From Colletotrichum lupini (Eukaryota; Ascomycota; Sordariomycetes; Glomerellales; Glomerellaceae): 64,000 nucleotides of DNA. The stretch lies in the NCBI RefSeq assembly GCF_023278565.1, contig NC_064682.1:434001-498000 (forward strand). Direction: 5' to 3'. This document shows, one piece after another, positions 14,301-25,500 of the stretch. The notes under the pieces are model-generated. The model was given only the letters and a program-made list of their open reading frames with translations, ran no database searches and was not told the origin of the DNA. Position 1 is the stretch's first letter. Every line of letters begins with the position of its first letter. The position numbers and the translations under genes are program-made.

Positions 14301-17300
14301 CACAATGGCAACTGGAGGTTATTAATATTACCCTGTATCCATATATGTGTACGTGCGGATAAAGGTCTCGTTTGTGCATTTATACTTCTGCCACTTCATG
14401 AGTACCCCAATACTGCGTGCGGTTGATGTTCTACCCTTGGACTGGCGCAGCAGCAGCTGAGGCATGGAGATCGGCAATCCGCCAGCAGCAAAGTTGGTGG
14501 TAGTCGGTGAGGGAGATGACGTGTCGAACTTGGAAAATGAGCAATACGACCGCCGCGTGCCTCTCAAGTTGACGCTCAGGCGGCCAGGAGGAGGGTCCGG
14601 CTGGCGGTGAGACCGAACACGCTATTCACGGTGATGAGAAGAGAGTGCCCGTATGACTGAATGCGTGAATAGACCATCCGTATCAGAGCGGTACAATGCC
14701 TGTTGAAATCCCCAACTTGGGGAAGCACTACGGAGTACACAAAATGCATCTCAGCATAATGCACAAATGGCACCTGGCTTCCTTGCACCAACGTTGGGCC
14801 CCAAATGAACCAGCCATCCAGCCAGATATTGAGGGGCGGTCTGCTCTGCCTCAATTCATCACCAAGCATCAAAGGCTTTGACACTGCTACAGGCAAGCCT
14901 TTTCTTATCCCTGCCCAGCGAGCAAATCTCCTCAAACTTTACGGGTCCAATTGAGTATAGCACAGCCGGAACTTTTGCAAGCCTACGCGGTACTCACCCA
15001 AATCTGATCCAGGCACGCCAGGGCAGCCGATACGAGTGGGCTCCAACTGACAGCAATCCACCGGGGCTCGACCGCTCGACAGTCGGAGACTCCCGCTCAA
15101 CCTCATTCACTTTCCATCTCCAACGCCCAAGCGTAACTAATTCTGCTTCATAGAACCCCTCATCCCCGAGGCCTCGCCCACTGCTCTTCGTCGCTGAACC
15201 GCCATGGCCTCCGTTTCCCCCGGTCATCAAAAACCGCTTTAGGGGCCTTGACTGCCCTGAATTGATGTCTTGCAGCTGTCAGGAGGGTCCTGGATATTGC
15301 TGATGTGACTCAAACCCCCCGTTCGACCCGCTCAGAGCACCCTGTCCAATATGCTGATCCTGCCTACTCTGCTAGGGGGGCCGCAACGTCGAGGCCGCAC
15401 CGAATGCAACGGGGACAAACAACGAGTTTCCTCGTTGCATTCGAGAAACGGTCTCCGCAGAGCGACACGCAGGTGTCATTGCTCATGTGACGAGTTCCGG
15501 CCAGGATGCTACATATAGAGTTTGCACGTTTTGGGTGGGTGTTTGGGCGTCAATCCTGCCACTTGTCTATGGATACGGATATGCCCATTGCCCCCGTCCT
15601 CCACTTTCCAGATTGAAGGGAGCTTTTGAAAAGGGCCGTACTGGGTCTCCCAGCCCTGCCAGACTCCTCCTATCTTTGACACGTCCGGAAGGATATGCAA
15701 TAGAGGCGCCCCTGGCTAAGGACGAATGTATTCGTGCATGCAAAGTAACCGTACAGCCCAAATATCGTGACCTTGCACAGTGCTCAAGAACAATGGACAA
15801 GGATCAGGTGTATCAGCTTCCACCTCACTCTCGCTGGCTTTGATATTCAACGTGGCTTACCGTCAATTACTGAAGGTGTTTATTACTGACTGAAGGAAAA
15901 GGGTCGACAGGTGAGGGTTAATTCCTTCAATGCGTGGGCCTGCGGCTGTCATGGACTCCCAATCCCGATTCCCCAGCGTTAAAGGCCCTTGAAACCCAAA
16001 TCATGCAGCCTGCCTCATAGCCGAAGAGTCAATTTTGCCCGGACGGCGAGCCGGACCGACCGGCGCATCCAGCCCTAGAGCACGGGGCCGAAATGGAACA
16101 ACATCCCGCTCCGCCAGCGGCATCGTGAATGGGGAAATAGTGTAAAGGGCACGACTTTGCGCAAGAGCAAGACCGACATCGTGTTGATACTGTTTCACAC
16201 GTACATTGCTTTATGTATCCATAGATTTGGTTAATTGGACATCGTCGAGCTGGGTCCGCTTTCTGACCAAACTTGCTAGGGCATCTGAATTGCAGGTCAT
16301 TCATGAGATACAGCAGTTGGGTTCCTCTCCAGTCTTTTATCTGGGACGACCGCCCATGACTATCTGTGAGGTGCAAACTCATATTGGTTGTTCATTTTCT
16401 ATTCTAACACCCCCACTGGTCCAGGCTATACCCACGTCTTCAGACGAGCGAGGTATACAAATCTAAGAGAACGAAGGTTTATTCGAAGCGAACATGATAC
16501 GAATCGTTCGTTCCCAGCATATGCAGGCTAATTCAGCCCATCCAGCCAGATAACAGCCACACAAAGGCGGAAATGGCATTATGAGATTGGCTGGCTGGGC
16601 GCTTGCTTCTCGGTCACTTGGCGTTGAATACAGCCGTGAAGCTCACTTGCGCTGTCTCCTGTTGGCTGTCTAGACGAGCTGATTGCTAGGAGCCCGGGAG
16701 ATCCATGCAGAATTTGGTCTCCAACATCATTTGATTCGATGCGTTTTGTGATAACTGGCTTGTGTGACGTGATAGAAGGTGCGCTCTGCAGGTGGTTCGC
16801 TGCAAGCCGCTGTCTGTTTTGCTCTAGTATTTATGCAAGCTTGACAAGTCTGCAGTCCAGGTTGCTGCATCTATCGTACGAACACACCGTCATTTTTTGT
16901 TGATGTGGAGTCATACCTGCACACGCCCGCAAGGTAGACTGTTGGTTGATCCGATGCATGTGCTAAATTATGCTCCGATGAGATCACGATGCTGACACGA
17001 CCCAGGGGGTGACGGGAATCGTTGACGATCAAGAGGCACATGAAATTGGGGAATCCAATAAATTCCCATCTGAGTATGGAAAAGGTTCGGACCTTTGACC
17101 GACTCCCCGATGTCACCTCGTTCCGCTGCGGTCATCGTCTTAATACAGACATTATCCCGCTCATCTCATGTAAGTGCCACCAACCAACAACCAACACAGC
17201 AATCATCCAAAGCCCAACGATGAGATGGATTATTTTGCAGCCACCAAAACGCAAAGACCCCTGCTAAAATCACACAGTTTCCGCAATCTATCACAGAGCT

Positions 17301-17702
17301 TCTGTACATTTTCTCCTCACAGCCAAGCCGTCATATCTTGGTTTCCTCCAATGGTGGTTGAGCCAGTTTCCAGGACCCCGGGTCTAGAGTTGCGTGGCAC
17401 ACACCATGTTGTTGGTGCTCATCGCGGTTTACAAGCCGGCCAGTAGATCTGCATCGGTGACAGATAACGGGCGTCTGAAGTCTCGGCGGCCGACGCTACC
17501 TCGATCGGGCTACGAGAGGTCTCGAATATCCCTAAGCCATCTCCAAATTTCTACGGTTCTACCAAATTTCTATCGCCGTCTTGATCAAGGGGTCCTAGTC
17601 TATCGGAGTGGCAGACGTTGAGTAAGTGATGCGGCCTGCCGGAAACCCGGGCCAAGAACTCTTCATCGACGAGGATCGCGATCCTCCCTGTTATTCCCGA
17701 GA

Positions 17703-19006
17703 TCATAACCTTTTCTTTGTTATTGGCGCGGCTGACTTCTTGACCGATATTCCAGAAACGAGCCTGCCGTCCGGGAGGACTTGCTCACTTCTCCGCACTC
17801 CTGCGAGAATGAACGGATACGCGGTGTCGCAAGCCAAACACGTCGTCATGAGAAAGATGCCCATGAGATTGACGAAGAAACCATGGGCCTCTGGCCAGTA
17901 CCACCAGAGCAGACCGGTTGAGCCAATCCAACCGGTGAGGGTGCCAAGTGCCCTACAAAGCCTTTCGAACAAGTGATCAGCATAAGATGTGTGCTCATAT
18001 GACCCGAAACCCCCTCTCACCGAACGCAGCGGGTGCTTATCCTGACTGAGCAAACATGGCCGTCCAAATACGACAGAATGAAAAGAACGATGAAAACGAG
18101 AACCGGGAAAGAGACCCCACACATCGAAGCAACTCCAGCGGCACAGCATTCGAACCCATGACCTGCGGATAGCTCTTTTGGAATGGCATCAACACGCGTC
18201 AAGATGACACGTTTCGAGGATGAGAAAAGGAGCGGGTGTGAGTATATCGCACACCGGTGGCAGGGGAGACGACGCAAACACGGCATACAGTGAGATATTC
18301 TGACCCAACACGTCGGTGACCCTCATCACGTATGGATGTTTTCTCATGAGACGAGAGAAGCCAACCCGCCCACCGATCGGATGAGGCAAAAACAGCGAAG
18401 GAGGCCCAGACAAACGGAAAACACTCACCAGATCGCATAACTCGCGCCCCCAGAGTGACCCCTGACGAGCAACATGGCAAGACATCCCGTCCCAAGGGCG
18501 AACTGCGCCAGACCAGCCGTCCAGAACGCGAGCTCCGTACAATCGAATCCCTCCCGTCCGGCCCACCACTTGCCACTCTTGTCTCCGTACCCGGTACCGG
18601 GCGCCGACAGCCACCATTCCGCGACAGCGTAGTTCGCCGCGCAACCAAGGGCTACCATAATCGCAAGGATAGCGCCGATATTCTTCGCGACAAGCGGCGC
18701 GTGGCTCCACTCGTGTTTCGCGTTCTTGAGGGTCGTGTAGACGAGCGGTACGTCAAGAAGTAGCCAGACAAGGAAGCCGAGACGTTCGAGAGGGTGTTCA
18801 GCGACGCGAGCTGCGTAGATGAGTTCCCAGGAGAGGTTCAGCGCAAGGGCGAAGAGGGGCATGCCGTATGATTTTGTTCTGTGGGAGCGGATTGACATGA
18901 GTACATAGCACATGTCCCAGAAGATGGCGCCTGTGATGAGAAGGGCTCCGGAGGCTGGCACGACCCACGAGGGGACGTGAGGGGGAGGCGTGTCCGTCAG
19001 ACCCAT
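17703..19006 (-). CDS. Pyr4/PaxB-family transmembrane terpene cyclase, 278 aa
   Basis: Two exons, 19006-18429 and 17961-17703, are joined across a 467-nt intron with a GTGAGT donor and an AAAG acceptor. I chose this acceptor over a TAG nine bases further on because it gives WLCRALG after SYAIW, matching the W-x-S/C-R-x-L-G stretch I recall from PaxB. The start is the ATG of MGLTDTPPP; an upstream in-frame ATG would add an unusual leader. About seven hydrophobic segments are visible, with NLSWELIYA (family glutamate), DVPLVYTTLK, GASYAIW and YWPEAHGFF. These integral membrane enzymes cyclise epoxidised prenylated substrates in meroterpenoid and indole-diterpene pathways. The gene is intact, but no prenyltransferase, FAD monooxygenase, P450 or polyketide synthase lies in the window, so substrate and pathway are unknown. 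A family member with another role is possible. Confidence 0.85.
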
Positions 19007-19511
19007 TTTGAAGGTGGTGATCTGCTCAGATGCGCCGATTTGGGTGCCCTCGGACTGATGGTGATCGTTGCAAATTGTGATAGGGTATGGGTTTGGGGGA
19101 GAAATCAGACCATAGTAAGCGATAAAGAAGTATGTCTGCCTAAACGCCAAGGATACTCTGTAAGCAGAATGGACAAGCACCATCACCCACTGTTGGATTA
19201 ACTAACTGAGAAGAACACCTTATGCTTTTATTGGCTTCGTGTTAAGATGGCCTGAAGATAATTCTAGTTCAGTAACCCTTCGTGCAGGCACCTTGTTAAA
19301 GAGCGCACTCAAGAGCCAAAACCGGGCTAACGCGTCCAAAACGCGTCCAAGTTTGACGCGATACGGTGCGAGATTTGAAGGTCTCGTAAACTCCAATGAT
19401 TCAAAATCGCGTCTGTAGCATACAGCCGCTCGTGAGACGCACTTCGGCGGTCATCGGTACCGCTGTCGGTACATGGGTACTAAAAATGGTGAGTGGATCA
19501 TCACCACATCC
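19007..19511. other. spacer between terpene cyclase and tRNA-Gly
   Basis: About 500 bases separate the cyclase start codon from the tRNA. They should hold the cyclase promoter (minus strand) and tRNA upstream sequence. An open frame continues above the cyclase ATG but looks like leader, not protein. No TATA box stands out. Confidence 0.4.
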
Positions 19512-19597
19512 GCATCTGTAGTGTAGTGGTTATCATCCTTGCCTTCCATTCTTGTTCGGAATAGCAAGGGACCCGGTTTCGATTACCGGCGGATGCA
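19512..19597 (+). tRNA. tRNA-Gly (anticodon UCC) with 14-nt intron
   Basis: The cloverleaf can be drawn by hand. Acceptor GCATCTG pairs with CGGATGC (one G-T) and is followed by discriminator A. The D arm contains AGTGGTTA. Anticodon stem CTTGC pairs with GCAAG. T stem CCGGT pairs with ACCGG around TTCGATT. The anticodon loop is C-T-TCC-A, a 14-nt intron at 19549-19562, then A. The intron sits one base 3' of the anticodon, the usual place for eukaryotic tRNA introns. Anticodon TCC at 19545-19547 reads glycine GGA and GGG codons, and discriminator A fits glycine. A T-rich Pol III stop follows within 20 bases. Confidence 0.9.
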
Positions 19598-19615
19598 TCA
19601 CGCGGATGGTTAGAA

Positions 19616-19628
19616 TTTTGTTTTTTTT
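19616..19628 (+). terminator. RNA polymerase III terminator of tRNA-Gly
   Basis: TTTTG followed by eight T residues lies about 20 bases downstream of the tRNA discriminator base, the normal Pol III signal. Confidence 0.8.
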
Positions 19629-20456
19629 CCTCTCAATTCAGGCAAAGAGAGAGAACCTGGCCAACTGGCATTGCTGACACATCTAGTTCAATTGGCTTTG
19701 ATTTGTTGTTGGTATGTTAAAGGCCCAGAATGGCCGTTTCGGGCATGAACCAAAGCCAGAAGCAGGTTGATGTTGCGTTGAGAGGACTGGAAATGCCCAC
19801 CAAGGATGGGTATAAAGCCAAGTTGAAGTATGTAATAAATAGTAGCCTTCTTCGTGACATTCCAGCCAGAAGGAACCGAAAGAGACCGTCCAATAAGGAA
19901 GCCTCATCGATATGCAAGGCTCAAGGCAAATACTCCGCTGATGCTTGATTAACTGTATGCACGCATGCAAGCTCAACATCTACGCCAATGCAACTAACGC
20001 AAATTTAGAACAATCTTTATAGAATCTTTCAATCACTGTTTTTGCATAAAGGACGTATCCTTTGTTACGATGCTGCTTGACAGGTTGGCTAGACTTGAAG
20101 TTACTAATGGTCAAAAAAGAGGAACACGCATGTTTCCCGTGCCATCAAAGATTATTACGTCGGCAAGACTGAATAAACTTTTTGAAAATGGATCGAGAGA
20201 ATGAACTCGGTAACTCTACCCATGTATTCTGTTATTGCCCAATGTCTGCTATCGTGTCAATCGGTGAAGCTGTCACCGAAATCCACTGCCGGGAGGCATG
20301 ATACCTACCCCTCACTCAGATTGTCGGCACTGCTTCCGAGATAACGGCTTTTACCCGAGTGGTAGCCCAATGATCGTCGTCCAAACCACAAAACGGCATG
20401 CTTTGTCTACAGAATTGAACATATGGCAAAGTCGCATATCAAATCATCGCGACAGG
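19629..20456. other. spacer upstream of the M20 hydrolase
   Basis: No supported gene. The right part (20298-20456) is open in frame with the hydrolase and contains earlier ATGs, so it could be an N-terminal extension or 5' leader. The rest shows nothing I can interpret. Confidence 0.4.
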
Positions 20457-22002
20457 ATGTTCCCAAGAAGGCCATCAGCGCCTCAGGCATTCTACTTCGT
20501 GCGCCGGTCGTCGACCTTTTCCCGAGGCTTGTCAGGTCTTAAGATCAACGCCGATCGTCTTCAAGAAACAATTCACCATACTTGCCAATGGGGAGCGGCT
20601 CATCGATATGGCAGGTAAGCCTAGTCATCCTTCTGAGGGAGCCTCCTAAATCGCTGACAACTCACCAGAGGCCCAAATGAAACTGGCATGGCCCGGCTGA
20701 CTCTCTCAGATGAAGATGCCACCGCGAGACGATGGTTCATAGAAGAGACGCAGAGATTGGGTTGCGATGTTAAAGTTGATCAGATGGGCAACATCTTTGC
20801 TAGGCAAAGAGGATCACTGGGCTCAAAACTGCCCATGACTGCGATGGGCAGCCATTTGGATACTCAGCCCCAAGGCGGTAGGTACGATGGCATACTAGGG
20901 GTCGTTGCTGGTATCGAAGCACTTAGAACGATGAAAGAGAATGGCTATCACTCTAAATTCGATATTGGGGTCATCAATTGGACAAAGTACGCAAATCCAG
21001 CTTCCGCCCGTCGAGCCCCTCATGGATTTAGATTCGCTGACTTGGCCCCATAGTGAAGAGGGCGCCAGGTTTCCTGGCACAACAGTCTCCTCCAAAGTCT
21101 GGGCAGGAGAAATACCAATACAAAAGGCTTGGGACCTGAGAGATGTTTCAGATCCCTCCATCACAATGAAGTCAGAACTCGAGAGACACGGATACTTAGG
21201 GAACACTTCGTGTTCGGCAACTCAAGGTTACCCGGTAGGGGCGCACTTTGAACTACATATCGAACAAGGTCCTTTGTTGGAATCCAGAGGGAGAAAGATC
21301 GGAGTTGTTCGAGGCGTACAAGCCTGCAGATGGCTCACTTTTGCCGTAGCCGGCCGGAGTGCTCACTCGGGTACGACGCCTTATTCAGCGAGGAAAGATC
21401 CGCTATTAGCTGCGGCGAAGATGATTGCGGCCTCGAATGAACTGGCCCAGACATCTGGGGCTTTCGTGACCACAGGAATCATCAAAGTTCCTCCGGGATC
21501 GTCGACCAATGCAGTTGCTTCGCAGGCAACGTTCACACTGGATATTCGCCATCCAGATGATAAGACCATCTCTGAGGTCCAGGATCAATGTCTCGCCTCT
21601 TTCCAGGAGATTTGCCGCGAAAACGGCGTGGAGCTGAGCTGGAGCATCGATGTGGACTCCCCCGCCACCACTTTTGATGAGGACTGTGTGTGGGCTGTCG
21701 AAACAGCAGCGAACGGTATCGTGGGATACGATGGCTGGCTTCGTATGACGAGCGGCGCGACACACGATAGTGTGAATACGAGCAAGCATTGTCCAACAAC
21801 GATGATATTTGTACCCTGCAAAGACGGTATCAGTCATCATCCAGAAGAGTATTGCAGTCCGGAGGATTGGTAAGTCATGATCGTATTCGAAAGGCAAGGA
21901 GTTCTGTACTAAAGGTTGGCGTGATTCAGTGCTTTGGGGGCGCAGACACTTCTCGATTCTGTCATCATTTACGACAACAGGAGACAAGCAAAGCTTCAAT
22001 AG
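20457..22002 (+). CDS. M20-family amidohydrolase (N-carbamoyl-L-amino acid hydrolase/hydantoinase type), 454 aa
   Basis: Four exons, 20457-20614, 20669-20986, 21054-21869 and 21930-22002, sum to 1365 nt in one frame. Donors are GTAAGC, GTACGC and GTAAGT; acceptors are CCAG, ATAG and TCAG. The joins rebuild conserved blocks: GPNETGMARLTLSD, NWTNEEGARFPG and SPEDCALGAQTLLDSVIIYD. The metal and active-site landmarks of M20 carbamoylases are present: GSHLDTQPQGGRYDG, NEEG, ELHIEQGPLLE, GRSAHSGTTP and SGATHD followed by KDGISHHPEE. The family hydrolyses N-carbamoyl amino acids, ureidoglycolate-like or allantoate-type substrates; which one is used here cannot be read from sequence. I start at the ATG of MFPRRP because the next ~20 residues are Arg/Ser-rich without acids, like a mitochondrial presequence. 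The upstream ATG at 20298 is an alternative. Confidence 0.9.
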
Positions 22003-22359
22003 TTGCCCATGACGTTAACTTGGAGCCAGACTATTCGGTGCTTTGAGCTTCTGTGGACTAGCAGTGAAAACAATTCAATATCATTTGAAATCGCCATATC
22101 CTTCATCGATTGCTATATGCAATCAAAGGTTGAAAAAAATGACGAACATTGTTGATGAATAAAAAAGATCATGTATGAATCTGACATGCCCCCGTGGGAT
22201 ATAACACTACACTGCCTTCAATCCTTCCACAACGCAAACGAACCATCGCCACCTTAAAGATCATTAATCCACCGGCTATTGTCTATAATAAAGAAGGATG
22301 AAATTTGTACGCAAACCATACTGCCCATCATTAGCCCAACCGTGCTTACCTTACTTCGG
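22003..22359. other. 3' flank of the hydrolase up to the retrotransposon
   Basis: Ordinary noncoding DNA, probably the hydrolase 3' UTR plus a short spacer. It ends at the 5-bp target site GTTAC (22360-22364), repeated on the far side of the element at 29789-29793. Confidence 0.5.
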
Positions 22360-22364
22360 GTTAC

Positions 22365-22569
22365 TATTAGTATCCCTATTACAGGGTAGTTAGTTCGAAC
22401 CGTAGTTAATAAAGAGATTAATTGAATTATATAAATATCTACGTAATAAGTATAAAAAAGAGGTTCTAACTATAAGTTAGGCTAGCTACGATAATTATAA
22501 ATAGGGCCCCTAATTAGCCCCTATATAGTCGGCTATATACTATAATTAAATTAAATTTCTAATTTAATA
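22365..22569 (-). repeat. LTR of copy 1 (3' LTR in element orientation)
   Basis: It begins TATTAGTATCCC and shares the motif GTTCGAACCGTAGTTAA and the GC block AATAGGGCCCCTAATT with the other three LTRs. It is the most heavily RIP-mutated of the four, especially at its inner end. Confidence 0.92.
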
Positions 22570-25500
22570 CTAACTTTCTTTTTTTTTTATTAATTTAACT
22601 ACTATAATTAGAGGTATAATTCGACCTCGGGCCCGTTTACTAAATTATCTCCTTTTCCCCCTTTTCTTTACTTTTTTTATATAACCTATCCCTCTATTTA
22701 TATAATAACTTTTTTATTATTTATAAATTACTCTAATCCCTTATTTAGTACTACTTTTATAAAAGCGTTTATAAAGTTATTTTTATTATTAATTTAATAA
22801 ATTTTAAGTATCTTGCGCCTTTCGTACGATTACCTAAGGGCTATAATATTAATTATAAGCCTCTTTTCTTTCGTCGTTCTTAATGTAATAAAGTATTTAT
22901 ATAGTAAATAAGAATTAGTATAAATAACCGTTAGAATAAATAAAAAGCTAATTCGATCGGTAATCTTTTTTAGCGTTATTAAAATCGTATAAGAGAGGTT
23001 AATATTATTAATTATATTATAAACCTTTAACGTTAGTATACTTTTTATTACTTACTTATTTTTAGTTAATAAGTAGTAAATTATATTACTATATATAGTA
23101 AATTCGCTCTTACTTATACTCTTATTAACTAGGATAATAATATACTTTAATTATAAAATAAGGTCGTTATTATTCGTAAATAACTTATTAATAAAGACGT
23201 AAAGCTTATTAATTATAAGGTTAATTAAGTAATAAACGAGACCTTAATTAAGATTTATTTTTTATTACTTAAGCCGCTTATTAAGTACCTCGACGTCTTA
23301 TTTAGTTAGATTTATAACTTATACTACCCTAATATAATTAAAAGTTACCTCGGGCTAATAAATACTTATAATATATACCCCTTATACGAGCTTAGCCTTA
23401 TACCGCTTCTTAACGTTAGTTATATTCGGATTAATAAGGTTAATCTTCTCGCCCTACTCCTTTTATTAAAAAATAATAGTTTCCCCTTCGATTATAAAAA
23501 TCCTACTATTAAATACTAAGGGTATATTTATTATAAGGACCTCTTTTAGCTTTATTATAAAGCCCGCTTTTTAAAGCTTTTTATCCTTTTTTTTTATAAA
23601 ATTAATATTAAATAAGCTTAATATATTATTAGTTTATATTCTAACGATCCTAAATTAGTCGCCTTTATACTTTATAATTAATAAGCACGGGTCGTACGTA
23701 AAAGTAACTATTAATAATTAATTAATATAAAAATCGTAATAAGTAGCCTATTAATAAGTACCCGATTTTATAAGCTTATATAATAGCTTAAGCACTTTAA
23801 TAATCGTACTTTCTAAGTACTTACTAACTATTTCCTTCAATAAATAGGCTAGGATTTTTTTTATAAGCCCTATAGCTAATTAGGTATAGGCCTAGGTAAT
23901 ATTATAGCTCTAAATCTCGTATCCCTTTTTTTATAGCGATGCTATTAGTACTATTATTAATTATTAGCTATAGCACTATATAATAAGTAATTATATAAGT
24001 AGCGTTGCTTTTTTAATATCGCCGTACCCCTAAATTACGTATCTAAACTTCTTATACGGCTAGGATTTTCTTTTTCCTTTAATCTTACGAACTATTTATA
24101 ATTTAAATATATAGAGGTTTATATATTTTTTTAAGTTATATAAAATAAATCGATAGACCCCTCGATTATAAAGAGTATTTATTTTAATAAGATCTAATCC
24201 CTTATACGGCTTTTTAATAGTTATAATTACGCTTTTTTTACGTAGTTTAATTACTAGCTCGAAATCGGCTTTTTCTTTTATTATATAAAAGGTATTAATT
24301 ACCTCGTCGCTAGTAATAAATTACTATATCAGGGCTTATTATCGTAGTTTTTTACGACGTTTTATTAGTAATATTAGTGCCCTTTTAGTAATTTCCTCTT
24401 CTTTATTATTTATTAATATTATTACGACGATTTTATTAAGGATAATTTCTTATACCTCTTTTACGGGTTATATAGTTTCCCCTAGCTCTTTTTCTTTTTA
24501 TAAGTTAGAAATCACTTCGTTGAGATTTATATAATATAGTCTAACTATTATAATTAATACTTTAAGTAACTAGTTACGATTTCTTATAATTATATAAGAG
24601 CGCTCGTTAATAAAAATTAACTTATATAGCCTAGCTTATTATTAAGTAATTTCGCGCTATACTCGTATATCTAAATTTAGTAATATATTTAAATTACCCC
24701 CTATATTAGGCCTATTGCGTATAGTAATTATTTTATTAACTTATTTTTTTATACTTACTTTGCGTAGTACCCGTATTACTTTTTTAACTACTCGAGCTTA
24801 TTAACTTATACTTAGTAATAATAACGAGGCTAAGGTCGTTCTTAAATATACTCTAAATACTAATAGCATTAGTATAAGTCCGTTAGGCCCTATAATATCG
24901 TTATAGTATTTAAGTACTATTTAGAAGTATTCGTCGTTAGTAAAATCCGGATTTTCTTTTTTAATAATTCTAAACGCCCTTTTTAATTATTAATATACCC
25001 TTTTTACCTTTTTAATACTATAATACGCTTTAACGGGTACGACTTTTAACTATATACCGTAGGCCGTCGTATTATTTTTAAATTCTACTAACTTAAAGCT
25101 AGTACTAGCGTCGGTTCTAATACCGTTTAGCAGTCCTTAATATATATTAATTTAGCTTTTTCGTAAGGCTATTTATATTATCTTTACTTATAAATCCTAG
25201 AGGAATTGCCCTATTTAAAAAGATATAGTTATATTAATTATATATAGTACTAGCCGACTATTTAAATATAAAATATTGATAACGATTTCTTAGTTAAAGT
25301 TAAGCTTATTATATAATTTAAACTTAAATTTATATAGGCTTTATATATTTATTTAGTATTAATAATATACTTTCGTTAACTATTTTAGTACTCCTATTTT
25401 AATATTATTATTACTTAATTACTTTAAGAAGTTATATAGCCTCGTAACTAACGGGTACCCGAATCTTTAGTATAATCTTCTAAGCTTACTTTTTATTAAA

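Larger units (their letters stand above)
6751..17702. other. 11-kb stretch without a supported gene
   Basis: Composition is near normal, so this is not RIP-destroyed repeat. I searched both strands for splice-joined frames and found none that hold together. A minus-strand frame at 16198-16010 and another at 15230-14997 (the latter ending at a GGGTGAGT donor) look mildly coding but match no family and could not be extended. Simple repeats include a T17 run at 7014-7030 and the runs listed separately. It may hold long UTRs, noncoding transcripts or decayed genes; the sequence does not decide. Confidence 0.45.

Noticed and set aside
17951..17954. Nearer TAG acceptor for exon 2 of the terpene cyclase
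   Set aside because: It would delete the LCR residues that align with the W-x-S/C-R-x-L-G stretch remembered from PaxB; the acceptor nine bases upstream keeps them.
12000..22000. A terpenoid biosynthetic cluster around the cyclase
   Set aside because: No partner enzyme could be found; the nearest intact neighbour is an M20 amidohydrolase, which is not a diagnostic cluster member.
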